From the NCBI GenBank assembly GCA_965207755.1, contig OZ242297.1, positions 558,001 through 622,000 of the forward strand: a DNA stretch of 64,000 nt, read 5' to 3'. The notes under the pieces were generated by a model that saw nothing but the letters and a program-made list of their open reading frames with translations, did not search any database and was not told the origin of the DNA. This document shows, one piece after another, positions 9,290 to 17,169 of this stretch. The stretch is from Aldehydirespirator sp028819505. GTDB taxonomy: Bacteria; Actinomycetota; Acidimicrobiia; Acidimicrobiales; Aldehydirespiratoraceae. The position numbers were made by a program, and so were the translations under genes. Each line of letters opens with the position of its first letter. Positions within the stretch are counted from its first letter, which is position 1.

Positions 9290-10794
9290 CCGCCTCGCTC
9301 GACACCCGCGTGCTCCGGATAACTCGGTGGCTCCTCGACCAGGAGCAGCCGAGAAGCACCGCGTCGGTGGCCGCCGACCTGGGGCTGAGCGAACGAGTGG
9401 TCCGGTATCGCTTGGACCACATCGATCGGTACCTGCGTTCCTGCGGCGCCGAACTGGTGCGAAAGCGGGGCTTGGGCCTGGTGGTCGAGGGGCCGCCCGA
9501 TATCCGGGCCCGGATCACCGCCGATCTCCCGCCCCTCTCCGATGCGCCCAGGGTCTACGCCCCCGAGGAGCGGATGCGCATCCTTCTCGCCGCGCTGCTC
9601 TGGTCCGCGCCTTCGGTGGTGTCCCTCGATCAGCTCCACCGTGAACTCCAGGTGTCGAAGACATCGGCGCGCCGCGATCTGCGGGCGGGCGAGCCATGGC
9701 TGGAGCGCAACGGGCTGCCTCTGGTGCGCCGACCCGGGAAGGGAATAACCGTTGTCGGAACCGAGCGCCGCATCCGGCAAGTCATCGTGCAACTCATTCT
9801 CGAGGCCATCCCCGAGGAGGTGCTGCTGCTTCAACTGGCAGACGACGCAGCGGCGCGGTCGACGGCGAACGTCCGCGTTCCAGTGGGGCTGCGAGAGCGG
9901 ATCTTCACGCTGCCGCTGCGGGACACGGCGGCGATCGTGCGCTCGAGCGCCCTGGGCCAGACCCTCACATCGGGCCGCAGCGACCTGGTGTTCGCGCTGT
10001 TCCTGGCGGTGTCGGTGGCGAGGACCCGCGAAGGGCACAGCGTGGCCGTCGAAGCCGGCCTGCACCGATCGGTGATGGACCATCCCATCGCCGCAAGCGT
10101 CGCCGACATCGTTCCCGGCCTCGAGAGCCTCGTCGGGGCGTTCCTGCCCGCTCCCGAGGTTGCGGCGGTCACCGAGTATCTCCTCGGTCTTGACTCGCTC
10201 GACACCGTGAGGTCGGACTCGGCTTCCATCAGCGCGGATCTGCTCGATCGGATCATGGGATTCGCGGGCGAGCATCTGCATGCCGCGCTCCGCGAGGACT
10301 TGGAGCTCCGGCGCGGTCTGGCGGCGCACCTGGAGCGGCTCGGCGTCCGCCTGCGCTACGGCCTGCCGGTCCACAACCCGCTCCTGCACGAGGTGCGTGA
10401 GCGCTATCCCGACGTCTACGACGTCGCGGTGGAGGTCGGCGCGGTGATCGAGTCGGCGATGCAGCTGCCGGTCGTTGAGGACGAGATCGGCTTCATCACG
10501 ATGTACCTGTCCGGCGCGATGGAGCGTGCCCGTCTGAGACCCCGGCGTCGCGCCCTGATCGTGTGTCCGAGCGGGATGGCGACCGTCTGGGTCCTGGTGT
10601 CCCGGATCCAGGCCGAGTTCCCGGAACTCGATCTCGTCGAGGTTCTCTCGGAGAGGGGCTACGAGGAGCTCGCCCACGGCGAGTTCGACCTAGTGATCTC
10701 CACGGTTCCCCTGGTGGACAACAAGATGCCGGTCGTGGTGGTCAGCCCATTGTTGTCGGCGACAGACGTCGGCAGATTGGCCCGTTACGCCTGA
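9286..10794 (+). CDS. BglG/MtlR-type PRD transcriptional regulator with EIIB-like domain
   Basis: A 502-residue regulator from a GTG overlapping the ptsI stop. It has two N-terminal winged-helix segments (about 1-60 and 80-150), two PTS-regulation domains (about 185-400) and a C-terminal EIIB-like domain (about 420-502) with a candidate phosphocysteine at Cys427 in ALIVCPSGMAT. This order matches MtlR/LicR-type activators, whose DNA binding is switched by phosphorylation from HPr and EIIB. It should tie operon expression to transport. No operator was identified. The 149-bp gap before EIIC (10795-10943) is a likely place for one. Confidence 0.88.
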   Translation: MTASLDTRVLRITRWLLDQEQPRSTASVAADLGLSERVVRYRLDHIDRYLRSCGAELVRKRGLGLVVEGPPDIRARITADLPPLSDAPRVYAPEERMRILLAALLWSAPSVVSLDQLHRELQVSKTSARRDLRAGEPWLERNGLPLVRRPGKGITVVGTERRIRQVIVQLILEAIPEEVLLLQLADDAAARSTANVRVPVGLRERIFTLPLRDTAAIVRSSALGQTLTSGRSDLVFALFLAVSVARTREGHSVAVEAGLHRSVMDHPIAASVADIVPGLESLVGAFLPAPEVAAVTEYLLGLDSLDTVRSDSASISADLLDRIMGFAGEHLHAALREDLELRRGLAAHLERLGVRLRYGLPVHNPLLHEVRERYPDVYDVAVEVGAVIESAMQLPVVEDEIGFITMYLSGAMERARLRPRRRALIVCPSGMATVWVLVSRIQAEFPELDLVEVLSERGYEELAHGEFDLVISTVPLVDNKMPVVVVSPLLSATDVGRLARYA

Positions 10795-10943
10795 GCCGCC
10801 CGGTCGGCGGGCACCTGGCACCTGCATTGTGTGCCGAAATGTCGTATGGCGGTGGTGCGGTATTGGCAGTAGGCAAAGCTCACATCGCCAAGCGTCGAGG
10901 TGCGAAGCTTGAAGCCGTCACTCGACGCGAGGAGGACCCGCGC

Positions 10944-12083
10944 ATGCTACAGCGTGTTCAACGTTTCGGCGGCTTCCTCTCCAGCATGGTCATACCGAAC
11001 ATCGGTGCGTTCATTGCATGGGGATTCATAACCGCCCTGTTCATTCCGCCCGGCTGGCTGGAGAAGACCGGCCTCGACTGGGACTGGGGGGCGATCACCG
11101 GGAACACGGTCGGCCCGATGATCAAGTACCTGCTGCCCCTGCTCGTCGCGTACACCGGCGGCAAGCTGATCCACGGCCACCGGGGCGGCGTCCTCGGCGC
11201 GGTCGCGGTGATGGGTGTCATCGGCGGTGCCTCGTTCGAGCTGGCGGAGGGCGCCGTCATCGGCGATCCGCCGCAGTTCCTGGGCGCCATGGTCGTCGGC
11301 CCGCTCGCCGGCTGGGTGATGAGGGAGATCGACAAGTACCTGGAGGACAAGCGCCCCGCCGGGTTCGAGATGCTCATCAACAACTTCTCCCAAGGCATCG
11401 CGGGCCTTTTCCTGGCCATGCTCGGCTACGTCGTCATCGGCCCCATCATGTCGTGGCTCGCCGAGCGCTTCGGCGACATGGTGGAGGGCCTCAGCGACGC
11501 CGGGCTGCTGCCGCTGATGGACCTGCCCATCGAGGTCGGCAAGGTGCTGTTCCTCAACAACGCCATCAACCACGGCGTGCTGACGCCGCTCGGCGCCACG
11601 GACGTGACTGAGAGCGGCCGGTCGATCTACTACATGCTCGAGTCGAACCCCGGACCCGGTCTGGGTCTGCTGCTCGCGTACTGGTTCGCCGGCAAGGGTC
11701 TGGCGAAGCTGTCCGCTCCGGGCGCCATCATCATCCACTTCTTCGGCGGCATCCACGAGGTCTACTTCCCGTTCGTCCTGATGAACCCGGTGATGATCGG
11801 GGCCATGTGGGCAGGTGGAATCATCGCCGACATCGTGTTCGTGATATTCGATGCGGGCCTCACCGGGCCACCGTCCCCGGGAAGCATCTTCGCCTACTTC
11901 ACCTTCACGCCGAGCGATGGAGCCGCGGCAGCCGGGGTGTATCTGGGCATGGCCGCGGGAGCGGCTGCGGCGTTCGTGGTCGGAACGATCCTGCTGCGGT
12001 TGTTCCCAGTCAAGGAGATGGACGACACCGATGACGACGACACGTCGCTGGGAGACGCCATGGAGGGTGTCCCCTTGGCGTAA
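10944..12083 (+). CDS. PTS mannitol-type EIIC permease
   Basis: Membrane channel component, 379 residues, from an ATG at 10944 with a GAGGAG ribosome site at 10929-10934. The open frame extends upstream, but MLQRVQRFGGFLSSMVIPNIGAFIAWG is the family's normal N-terminus. Other hallmarks are KLIHGHRGGVLGAVAVMGVIGG, NAINHGVL and GGIHEVYFPFVLMNP, the substrate-site segment of MtlA. It is a separate polypeptide rather than fused to EIIB/EIIA as in E. coli MtlA. Mannitol or a related hexitol is the likely substrate, judged from family only. Confidence 0.93.
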   Translation: MLQRVQRFGGFLSSMVIPNIGAFIAWGFITALFIPPGWLEKTGLDWDWGAITGNTVGPMIKYLLPLLVAYTGGKLIHGHRGGVLGAVAVMGVIGGASFELAEGAVIGDPPQFLGAMVVGPLAGWVMREIDKYLEDKRPAGFEMLINNFSQGIAGLFLAMLGYVVIGPIMSWLAERFGDMVEGLSDAGLLPLMDLPIEVGKVLFLNNAINHGVLTPLGATDVTESGRSIYYMLESNPGPGLGLLLAYWFAGKGLAKLSAPGAIIIHFFGGIHEVYFPFVLMNPVMIGAMWAGGIIADIVFVIFDAGLTGPPSPGSIFAYFTFTPSDGAAAAGVYLGMAAGAAAAFVVGTILLRLFPVKEMDDTDDDDTSLGDAMEGVPLA

Positions 12084-12227
12084 TCAGGCACGGGGGTTGC
12101 GTTGGTCCCCCAATGGCGCAACCTCAGGAGGTCGGAGCGGCGGAGGTGTTCCGCCGCTCCGGCACCCCTGCCTTGAATGGGTACCGTGTTGAGACCCGAC
12201 CACACCGACGATCGACGGGAGGCAGCT

Positions 12228-12557
12228 GTGACAGAGCGAGTCACGAAGACAGCAGACGAAGTGAAGCTCATCGCCTTCGCCTGCGAAGCGGGCATGGGAA
12301 GCAGCCTGATGGGGGCCAACCAGCTGAAGCGCATGGTCAAGAAGGCGAAGCTGGACATCTCGGTCACTCACACCCCTGTGGGTCAGCTGACCGGCGACGC
12401 CGATGTGGTGGTCGTCCACAAGGGGCTGGCCAGGCAGGCCCGGCAGAAGGTTCCCGGCGCGGTCATCGTGCCGTTCACCCTGTTCGTGAACGATCCAGCC
12501 GTGAAGCAGTTGGTCTCCACGCTCGCAGCGGGCGACCCGATCGTCTCGAAGTTGTGA
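12228..12557 (+). CDS. PTS mannitol-type EIIB
   Basis: Small cytoplasmic phosphocarrier of 109 residues that passes phosphate to the incoming sugar at EIIC. The GTG at 12228 is chosen because GGGAGG lies 5 bp upstream; an in-frame start at 12177 has no such site. The phosphorylated cysteine is Cys19 in the P-loop FACEAGMGSS, typical of the lactose/mannitol EIIB fold. The gap after EIIC (about 145 bp) is the longest internal gap of the operon. The downstream EIIA start overlaps its stop. Confidence 0.93.
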   Translation: MTERVTKTADEVKLIAFACEAGMGSSLMGANQLKRMVKKAKLDISVTHTPVGQLTGDADVVVVHKGLARQARQKVPGAVIVPFTLFVNDPAVKQLVSTLAAGDPIVSKL

Positions 12558-13018
12558 ATGCCGTAGCCGACGACGGCCTCGGAAGGGTCCTGACCCCGGA
12601 CGACATCGTGCTCGGGTGCCGGGCCGAATCCAGGGACGAGGCCATTGAGTTCTCCGGCGGCCTGCTGGTCGCCCGAGGCTCGGTGTCCCCCGAGTACGTC
12701 GACGCCATGTTGCAGCGTGAGGAAGTCGTCTCGACCTATCTGGGCAACGGCGTAGCGCTTCCCCATGGGGTGCTGGAGAGCAAGGGCTCCATACGCTCGA
12801 CCGGGATAGTGGTGGCCCAGTACCCCGACGGCGTCGACTGGGGACCGGGAACGGCCCGCCTGGTGGTGGGGCTGGCCGCGGCCGGCGACGATCACGTGCG
12901 TGTGCTGTCAAGGCTCGCTGAAGTCCTTCAGGACGAGGAACTCTGCGAGAGGCTCGCGCAATCGGACGACGTCTCCTTCGTCCATGATCGGCTGACTGCT
13001 CCGCCGTCCGACGACTGA
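12554..13018 (+). CDS. PTS mannitol/fructose-type EIIA
   Basis: Phosphocarrier of 154 residues from a GTG at 12554 overlapping the EIIB stop. The active His71 sits in TYLGNGVALPHG, the signature of the fructose/mannitol EIIA family, and the length matches a single EIIA domain. It takes phosphate from HPr and gives it to EIIB. It may also phosphorylate or dephosphorylate the PRD regulator encoded upstream. Confidence 0.93.
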   Translation: MNAVADDGLGRVLTPDDIVLGCRAESRDEAIEFSGGLLVARGSVSPEYVDAMLQREEVVSTYLGNGVALPHGVLESKGSIRSTGIVVAQYPDGVDWGPGTARLVVGLAAAGDDHVRVLSRLAEVLQDEELCERLAQSDDVSFVHDRLTAPPSDD

Positions 13019-13036
13019 GCCTGATTGGAGGGACTT

Positions 13037-13291
13037 GTGTATCTGGAGGTTGTCATCACCAACAGCCATGGTCTTCATGCCAGACCGGCCGCTGAGCTGG
13101 TCGAGCGGATGGCGCGATTCGATGCGGGTGTCCAGATCGAGGTGGGCGACAAGACGGCCAGCGCGGCCAGCATCATGAGCCTGCTCGCCTTGGGGGCCAG
13201 TGCCGGCAACACGGCTCGCATCACCTCCGACGGGCCTGACGCCGAGGAAGCCATGAACGCGGTCGTGGCAGTTCTCACCGAGGACGGCTGA
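13037..13291 (+). CDS. ptsH: Phosphocarrier protein HPr
   Basis: An 84-residue HPr from the GTG at 13037, with GGAGGG at 13027-13032; a TTG at 13025 would lie ahead of that site. The active histidine is His14 in HGLHARPAAE. A serine lies at the regulatory position (Ser45 in TASAASIMSLLAL), so kinase control is possible though no HPr kinase is in the window. HPr carries phosphate from Enzyme I to EIIA. Encoding HPr inside the sugar operon indicates a dedicated system. Confidence 0.95.
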   Translation: MYLEVVITNSHGLHARPAAELVERMARFDAGVQIEVGDKTASAASIMSLLALGASAGNTARITSDGPDAEEAMNAVVAVLTEDG

Positions 13292-13292
13292 C

Positions 13293-13595
13293 ATGGCCCG
13301 GCTCGATCATGACGGCCTGTCGGCGGCGGTCGCCGCCGCTGTCGGCGCGTCCCCGGACACATCCGGCGCCGCCGACCTCGTTTCCGAGCGGGGCTTCATT
13401 GTCGTAGCGGCCGAAGTCGGCGATCTCAAGAGCGCCTTCAAGAGGGCCAAGAAGATCGACGGCTACCGGTGGGTGGCGATCAACCGCGAAGACCTGTTCG
13501 GCGCCAATCCGCTCTCAATCGGATCCAAGGTCGGGATCCTCGACGCCAACGGCCGCGTCCTGAAGAACGCAGACTCGCCCCGCAAGAAGGTCTGA
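13293..13595 (+). CDS. Small unknown protein ending the PTS operon
   Basis: A 100-residue cytoplasmic protein starting one base after the HPr stop, so almost certainly co-transcribed. It has an alanine-rich N-terminus, then a compact part (about 31-95) with VVAAEVGDLKSAFKRAKK and GANPLSIGSKVGILDANGRVL, and a basic tail ending PRKKV. No cysteine or obvious catalytic motif is present and no family was recognised. Its position after HPr suggests a PTS-linked or regulatory role, which is inference only. Confidence 0.7.
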   Translation: MARLDHDGLSAAVAAAVGASPDTSGAADLVSERGFIVVAAEVGDLKSAFKRAKKIDGYRWVAINREDLFGANPLSIGSKVGILDANGRVLKNADSPRKKV

Positions 13596-13687
13596 TCCCC
13601 CGCCCAGGCGCTGCGTCGGCGTCCTCCGGCCGGCCACCCAGCCTGGGGTTGCGTGCGTCTGGCCCGGACGAAGGCGCGGTGCGCCCC

Positions 13688-13693
13688 TATAAT
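13688..13693 (+). promoter_or_regulatory. Consensus -10 box before DoxX-like gene
   Basis: TATAAT matches the housekeeping -10 consensus exactly in a GC-rich setting. No convincing -35 lies 16-18 bp upstream. It is 37 bp before the ATG at 13730, which has a GGGAGG ribosome site, so transcription here is probably independent of the PTS operon. Confidence 0.5.
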
Positions 13694-13729
13694 GCGCTCT
13701 CGTCGACTTGCCTATCGATGGGAGGCACA

Positions 13730-14212
13730 ATGCCAACGGCGAACTCATCCGGATCGGGGCTCAGAGGCATGCTCGCCAGGGTCGATGCGAGCGTGTCGAT
13801 GGCGGCGGTGCTGAGCTTTCACTGGTGCCTGTTCTGGCTCCTCAACGGATTCGACAAGTTCTTCAATTCGACCGACTTCTTCGGCGCCAACTTCGAGGGG
13901 ATGCTCGAGGGCGAGCTGCTGGGGCGCCTGAACCTGGACGCGTCGCTGGCGCAGCCAATCGCCGTGGTCGTCGGGATCATCGAGCTGGTGCTCGGCGTGC
14001 TGTTCCTGGCTGCGCTGGCCGGGGTGCTCGGGCGCCGCGCCGGCTCAGGACGGGCTCTCTCGGGGTGCATCACGCTGAGCGTGCTGTTCTTCGCGCTGCT
14101 CACGGCCGGCTCGATCCTCTTCGGCGCCCGTGACCAGATGCTCCAGCAAGGCGTGTTCATCGCCGCGCTGCTGGGCTCGCGCCTGGTGGTCGGGTCCGGC
14201 GACTCCGCCTGA
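13730..14212 (+). CDS. DoxX-like small membrane protein
   Basis: A 160-residue protein from ATG 13730 (GGGAGG just upstream); the frame is open further 5' but not protein-like. Four hydrophobic spans (about 30-45, 82-104, 115-135, 142-155) in this order resemble the DoxX family: AAVLSFHWCLFWLLNGFDKF, then AVVVGIIELVLGVLF. The role of such proteins is poorly defined (often linked to redox or quinone partners). A strong hairpin follows its stop, so it appears monocistronic. Confidence 0.65.
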   Translation: MPTANSSGSGLRGMLARVDASVSMAAVLSFHWCLFWLLNGFDKFFNSTDFFGANFEGMLEGELLGRLNLDASLAQPIAVVVGIIELVLGVLFLAALAGVLGRRAGSGRALSGCITLSVLFFALLTAGSILFGARDQMLQQGVFIAALLGSRLVVGSGDSA

Positions 14213-14219
14213 GGACCGC

Positions 14220-14245
14220 CCCGGCCCTGCGTCGTCAGGGCCGGG
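14220..14245 (+). terminator. Hairpin after DoxX-like gene
   Basis: A perfect 10-bp stem (CCCGGCCCTG / CAGGGCCGGG) with a 6-nt loop starts 8 bp after the stop at 14212. There is no U-tract, so termination is likely but not certain. Confidence 0.6.
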
Positions 14246-14558
14246 TGAACACCCTGGCGCCCGGACCGGCGGGCACCGGCACGGCGCGCTAGCAGGGGCC
14301 CGAGCCTGAGGCCGGGGTTGCCGGGTGGCCGCTCCCCGGACCGGGAGACGGCGCAGGGACTTCAAGCTCGCAGGAAGACCCTTCCGGCGGATGTGAATGT
14401 CTGTACATTCCGTGATCCGCCCTTTTTTCCGGTAGTTGTATTGCAGTCACGATGCACGTCGTGTATTGTACGGTGCAAGCTTCGCGCCGGCTTCGACGGG
14501 TGCGCCTCGGCAAGTCATTGCCTTTACGCCCATGCCGAACGCCGAAGCGAGGCAGCCC
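14246..14558. other. Gene-free stretch, locally AT-richer
   Basis: About 310 bp between the hairpin and the coiled-coil gene. It has a T6 run at 14423-14428 and a relatively AT-rich part around 14400-14480, probably the promoter region of the downstream gene. No confident promoter, RNA gene or repeat was identified. Confidence 0.4.
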
Positions 14559-15260
14559 ATGAGCCCGACCGCTCGCTCCCAGACCGTCCCGATGGCCCCA
14601 GCGACACACGAGATGCCAGACTCTCAGCCGTCCGATCCGCGGCCGTCCGATCCGCACCCCGAGGCAGTTGCCGCAGCGGCCGGGGCTGCGTCGCCGGAGG
14701 CGGCGGGCGCACTCCGGCGCGAGATGCGGGCCAATGTGCGCAAGGTCGTGGAGAGGTCGCCCGCAGCCCTGCTCGTCGGCGCCCTCGTCGGGCTGGTGCC
14801 CGTGGTGGTCACGATGATGATCTACACGCTCAGCTCCTTCGGCGCCCGCATCGACGACACCAACGCCAAGATCGACGACGCTGTGGTCGCGCTCGGCGCC
14901 CGCATCGACGACACAAGCGCCAAGATCGACGACGCTGTGGCCGCGCTCGGCGCCCGCATCGACGACACCAACGCCCATGTCGTGAGACTGGATGGGAGGA
15001 TCACGTCCTTGGAGGAGAGGATGGACGCCCGTTTCGCGGCGCAGGACGCCAAGATCTCGCAACTCGGCCAGGACGTCGCGCAACTGAACCGAGACGTCGC
15101 GCAGCTGGGGCAGAGCGTCGCGCAGGTCGGCCTGGACGTGGCCAGGGTGTTGGCGGTGCTGGTGGCACAGTTCGGGGCCGGCCCCGAGTCCGCGGCGTCG
15201 CCGGGGGCACTGCCGGACGCTGCTGCCGCGGGGGTGCTCCGCCCGCTGGCAGGGGGTTGA
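14559..15260 (+). CDS. Single-pass membrane protein with 18-residue coiled-coil repeats
   Basis: A 233-residue protein. ATG 14559 is chosen for its GAGG ribosome site 6 bp upstream; ATG 14532 is an alternative. The N-terminus is Ser/Pro-rich. One membrane span follows (about residues 66-88, LLVGALVGLVPVVVTMMIY). Then come 2.5 copies of an 18-residue unit, GARIDDTNAKIDDAVVAL, with a 54-bp DNA period (14841-14975), then a longer heptad region (ISQLGQDVAQLNRDVAQLGQ). The architecture resembles DUF1640/CCDC90-like coiled-coil membrane proteins. Function unknown. Confidence 0.7.
   Translation: MSPTARSQTVPMAPATHEMPDSQPSDPRPSDPHPEAVAAAAGAASPEAAGALRREMRANVRKVVERSPAALLVGALVGLVPVVVTMMIYTLSSFGARIDDTNAKIDDAVVALGARIDDTSAKIDDAVAALGARIDDTNAHVVRLDGRITSLEERMDARFAAQDAKISQLGQDVAQLNRDVAQLGQSVAQVGLDVARVLAVLVAQFGAGPESAASPGALPDAAAAGVLRPLAGG
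14841..14975 (+). repeat. 54-bp in-frame tandem repeat
   Basis: Two full copies (14841-14894, 14895-14948) and a partial third (14949-14975), encoding GARIDDTNAKIDDAVVAL-like units of the coiled coil. Copies differ by a few bases. Repeat number could vary between strains. Confidence 0.9.
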
Positions 15261-15264
15261 GCCC

Positions 15265-15351
15265 AGGGCCCCTATCCGGAGGGGTCCGAGCAAGAAGAGC
15301 TCCGCCAGCGGCGACGGTCGCCGCCAGGGCCTTTATCCGGAGGGGTCCGAG
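15265..15351. repeat. 26-bp direct repeat between convergent genes
   Basis: Positions 15265-15290 and 15326-15351 match at all but two bases, 61 bp apart. Each contains TATCCGGAGGGG; the first copy can form a CCCCT/AGGGG hairpin. They lie between the stop at 15260 (plus) and the stop at 15333 (minus), with the second copy overlapping the last codons of the minus-strand gene. A transcription-end role for both genes is possible. Confidence 0.65.
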
Positions 15352-15836
15352 GTCCCGGATCCGCGGCGGGCCGCGTCTTCGCCGCCGCCGGCCGCACGCT
15401 CGTGGTCGGCGGGGGCGCTGGCCCCGTCGTGGCCGGCCTTGGTTGCCGGGACCTCGCTGGTGTCCGAGCTGTCCGTGCCGTCGTCGGCGTCCTCAGCGTC
15501 TTCAGCGCCGCTGCTCGCCGCGTCGTCCTCAGTTTTTTCGTCGTCGTCGGTGTCGGGGGCCGGGGCGGCGCCGCCGCGCAGACGCTGGAGCGCCTCGACC
15601 GCCTCGCGGTAGCGGGCCTCGGCCTCGGAGGTCTCAGCGGCAGGGGCCTTGCGGTCGTTCAGCTTGCGCACGGACGCCGCCGCGTCGTCCTTCGCCTTCT
15701 CAGCCTTCCTCAGGGCGCGCTCGTGAGCCTGCTGCTCGCGGTCGGCCACGAGGTATGTGTTGTACAGGGTCAGCGCCGCGGCCGTCCCGTCGTCGATGGG
15801 CCGATGCTCATGGATCTTGGTCGCATTCTCGGACAT
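15333..15836 (-). CDS. Acidic coiled-coil protein of unknown function
   Basis: A 167-residue protein from ATG 15836 (MSENATKIHEHRPIDDG). The open frame extends to 15971 but lacks protein character there and would run into the proV leader. About residues 20-85 are a charged helical coiled coil (REQQAHERALRKAEKAKDD). The rest is a low-complexity Asp/Glu/Ala/Ser-rich tail, probably disordered. There is no membrane span. No family was recognised. It is divergent from the ABC transporter operon, 109 bp away. Confidence 0.6.
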   Translation of the reverse strand: MSENATKIHEHRPIDDGTAAALTLYNTYLVADREQQAHERALRKAEKAKDDAAASVRKLNDRKAPAAETSEAEARYREAVEALQRLRGGAAPAPDTDDDEKTEDDAASSGAEDAEDADDGTDSSDTSEVPATKAGHDGASAPADHERAAGGGEDAARRGSGTSDPSG

Positions 15837-15945
15837 CTGTGGCACACGCGTCCCGGTCGGCGTCGGGTCGCCGCGGCGCAGGAGCCTGCGTCCCGCGGCT
15901 GGACGTACTACGGTAGCGGGCCGATCGCTCGGGGAGGAGTGCCGC

Positions 15946-17169
15946 ATGGTAGAGATGGGCGAGGAGATCATCGTCCTCGACGAGGTCTACAAGATCTTCG
16001 GGCCCCAGCCGCGGGGCCGGGCCTTCGACCTGGCCCGCGCCGGGATGGACAAGAATCGGGTGCAGGCCGAGACCGGCCATGTGGTGGGCTTGGACAACGT
16101 GTCCTTCTCGGTCAACAAGGGCGAGCTGTTCGTGGTGATGGGACTGTCGGGTTCGGGCAAGTCCACCGCCCTCCGCACCGTCAACAAGCTCCACGACATC
16201 ACCTACGGCTCGGTGATCGTGGACGGCACCGACGTCCAAGCGCTCGAGGGATCGGACTTGCAGGTGTTCCGCCGCAAGTACATGGGCATGGTGTTCCAGC
16301 ACTTCGCGCTGTTCCCCCACCGCAAGGTGATCGACAACGTCAGCTACGGCCTCAAGGTGCAGGGGGTGGAGAAGCAGGCTCGCGAGGACGCCGCCATGCG
16401 GGCGCTGTCGCTGGTCGGGCTGGGCTCATACGCCCAGAGCTTTCCCTCGGAGCTGTCCGGCGGGATGCAGCAGCGGGTCGGCCTGGCCCGCGGCCTGGCT
16501 TCCGACCCCGACATCCTGCTCATGGACGAGGCCTTCAGCGCGCTCGATCCCTTGATCCGACGCCAGATGCAGGACGAGATGATGGAGATCCAGGCCGATC
16601 TCCACAAGACGATCCTGTTCATCACCCACGACCTGAACGAGGCGCTGCGCATCGGCGACCGCGTGTGCATCATGAAGGATGGGGCCGTCGTGCAGATCGG
16701 GACTCCCGAGGAGATCCTCACCCAGCCCGCGACCGGGTACGTGGCCGAGTTCGTGCAGGACGTCGACCAGGGCCGGGTCATCCAGGTCCACGAGATCATG
16801 CAGGAGCCGAGGCCCGTCTCTGCCGACGCCACCCTGGCCGAGGCCCTCAACCGCATCGGCGGACGGTCGGGCGCCTTCGTCGTCGACGACTCCGGGTCGC
16901 CGACCCACCTGCTCACCGCGGACGACGGCATGCGGGCCGCCGGCATGGGCACCACCGCTCTGGGCCCGGCCCTGCGAACCGACTTCGATCGCTGTGAGCG
17001 CGAGGACTGTCTCAACACGGTGTATGCCGCAGCCGGCCGCGGCCTGCCCATCGCTGTCTGCGACGAGTCCGGAACCTTGATCGGAAACCTCGATCCCCGC
17101 CACATCATGGAGGAGATGGGCCGGGTCGAGCACCTCATCGACGACTTCGAGCGAGAGGTGTTCATGTGA
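15946..17169 (+). CDS. proV: Glycine betaine/proline-type ABC transporter ATPase
   Basis: A 407-residue ATP-binding subunit (ProV/OpuAA family) powering uptake of betaine-like compatible solutes. Start ATG 15946 has GGGGAGGAG at 15931-15939. The Walker A is GLSGSGKST, the signature LSGGMQQRVGLARGL, Walker B ILLMDEAFSALDP and the switch His in FITHDLNEAL. Tandem CBS domains (about 285-400) follow; in OpuA these sense ionic strength and gate transport. The next gene's GTG overlaps its stop. Choline, betaine, proline betaine or DMSP are possible substrates. Confidence 0.94.
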   Translation: MVEMGEEIIVLDEVYKIFGPQPRGRAFDLARAGMDKNRVQAETGHVVGLDNVSFSVNKGELFVVMGLSGSGKSTALRTVNKLHDITYGSVIVDGTDVQALEGSDLQVFRRKYMGMVFQHFALFPHRKVIDNVSYGLKVQGVEKQAREDAAMRALSLVGLGSYAQSFPSELSGGMQQRVGLARGLASDPDILLMDEAFSALDPLIRRQMQDEMMEIQADLHKTILFITHDLNEALRIGDRVCIMKDGAVVQIGTPEEILTQPATGYVAEFVQDVDQGRVIQVHEIMQEPRPVSADATLAEALNRIGGRSGAFVVDDSGSPTHLLTADDGMRAAGMGTTALGPALRTDFDRCEREDCLNTVYAAAGRGLPIAVCDESGTLIGNLDPRHIMEEMGRVEHLIDDFEREVFM

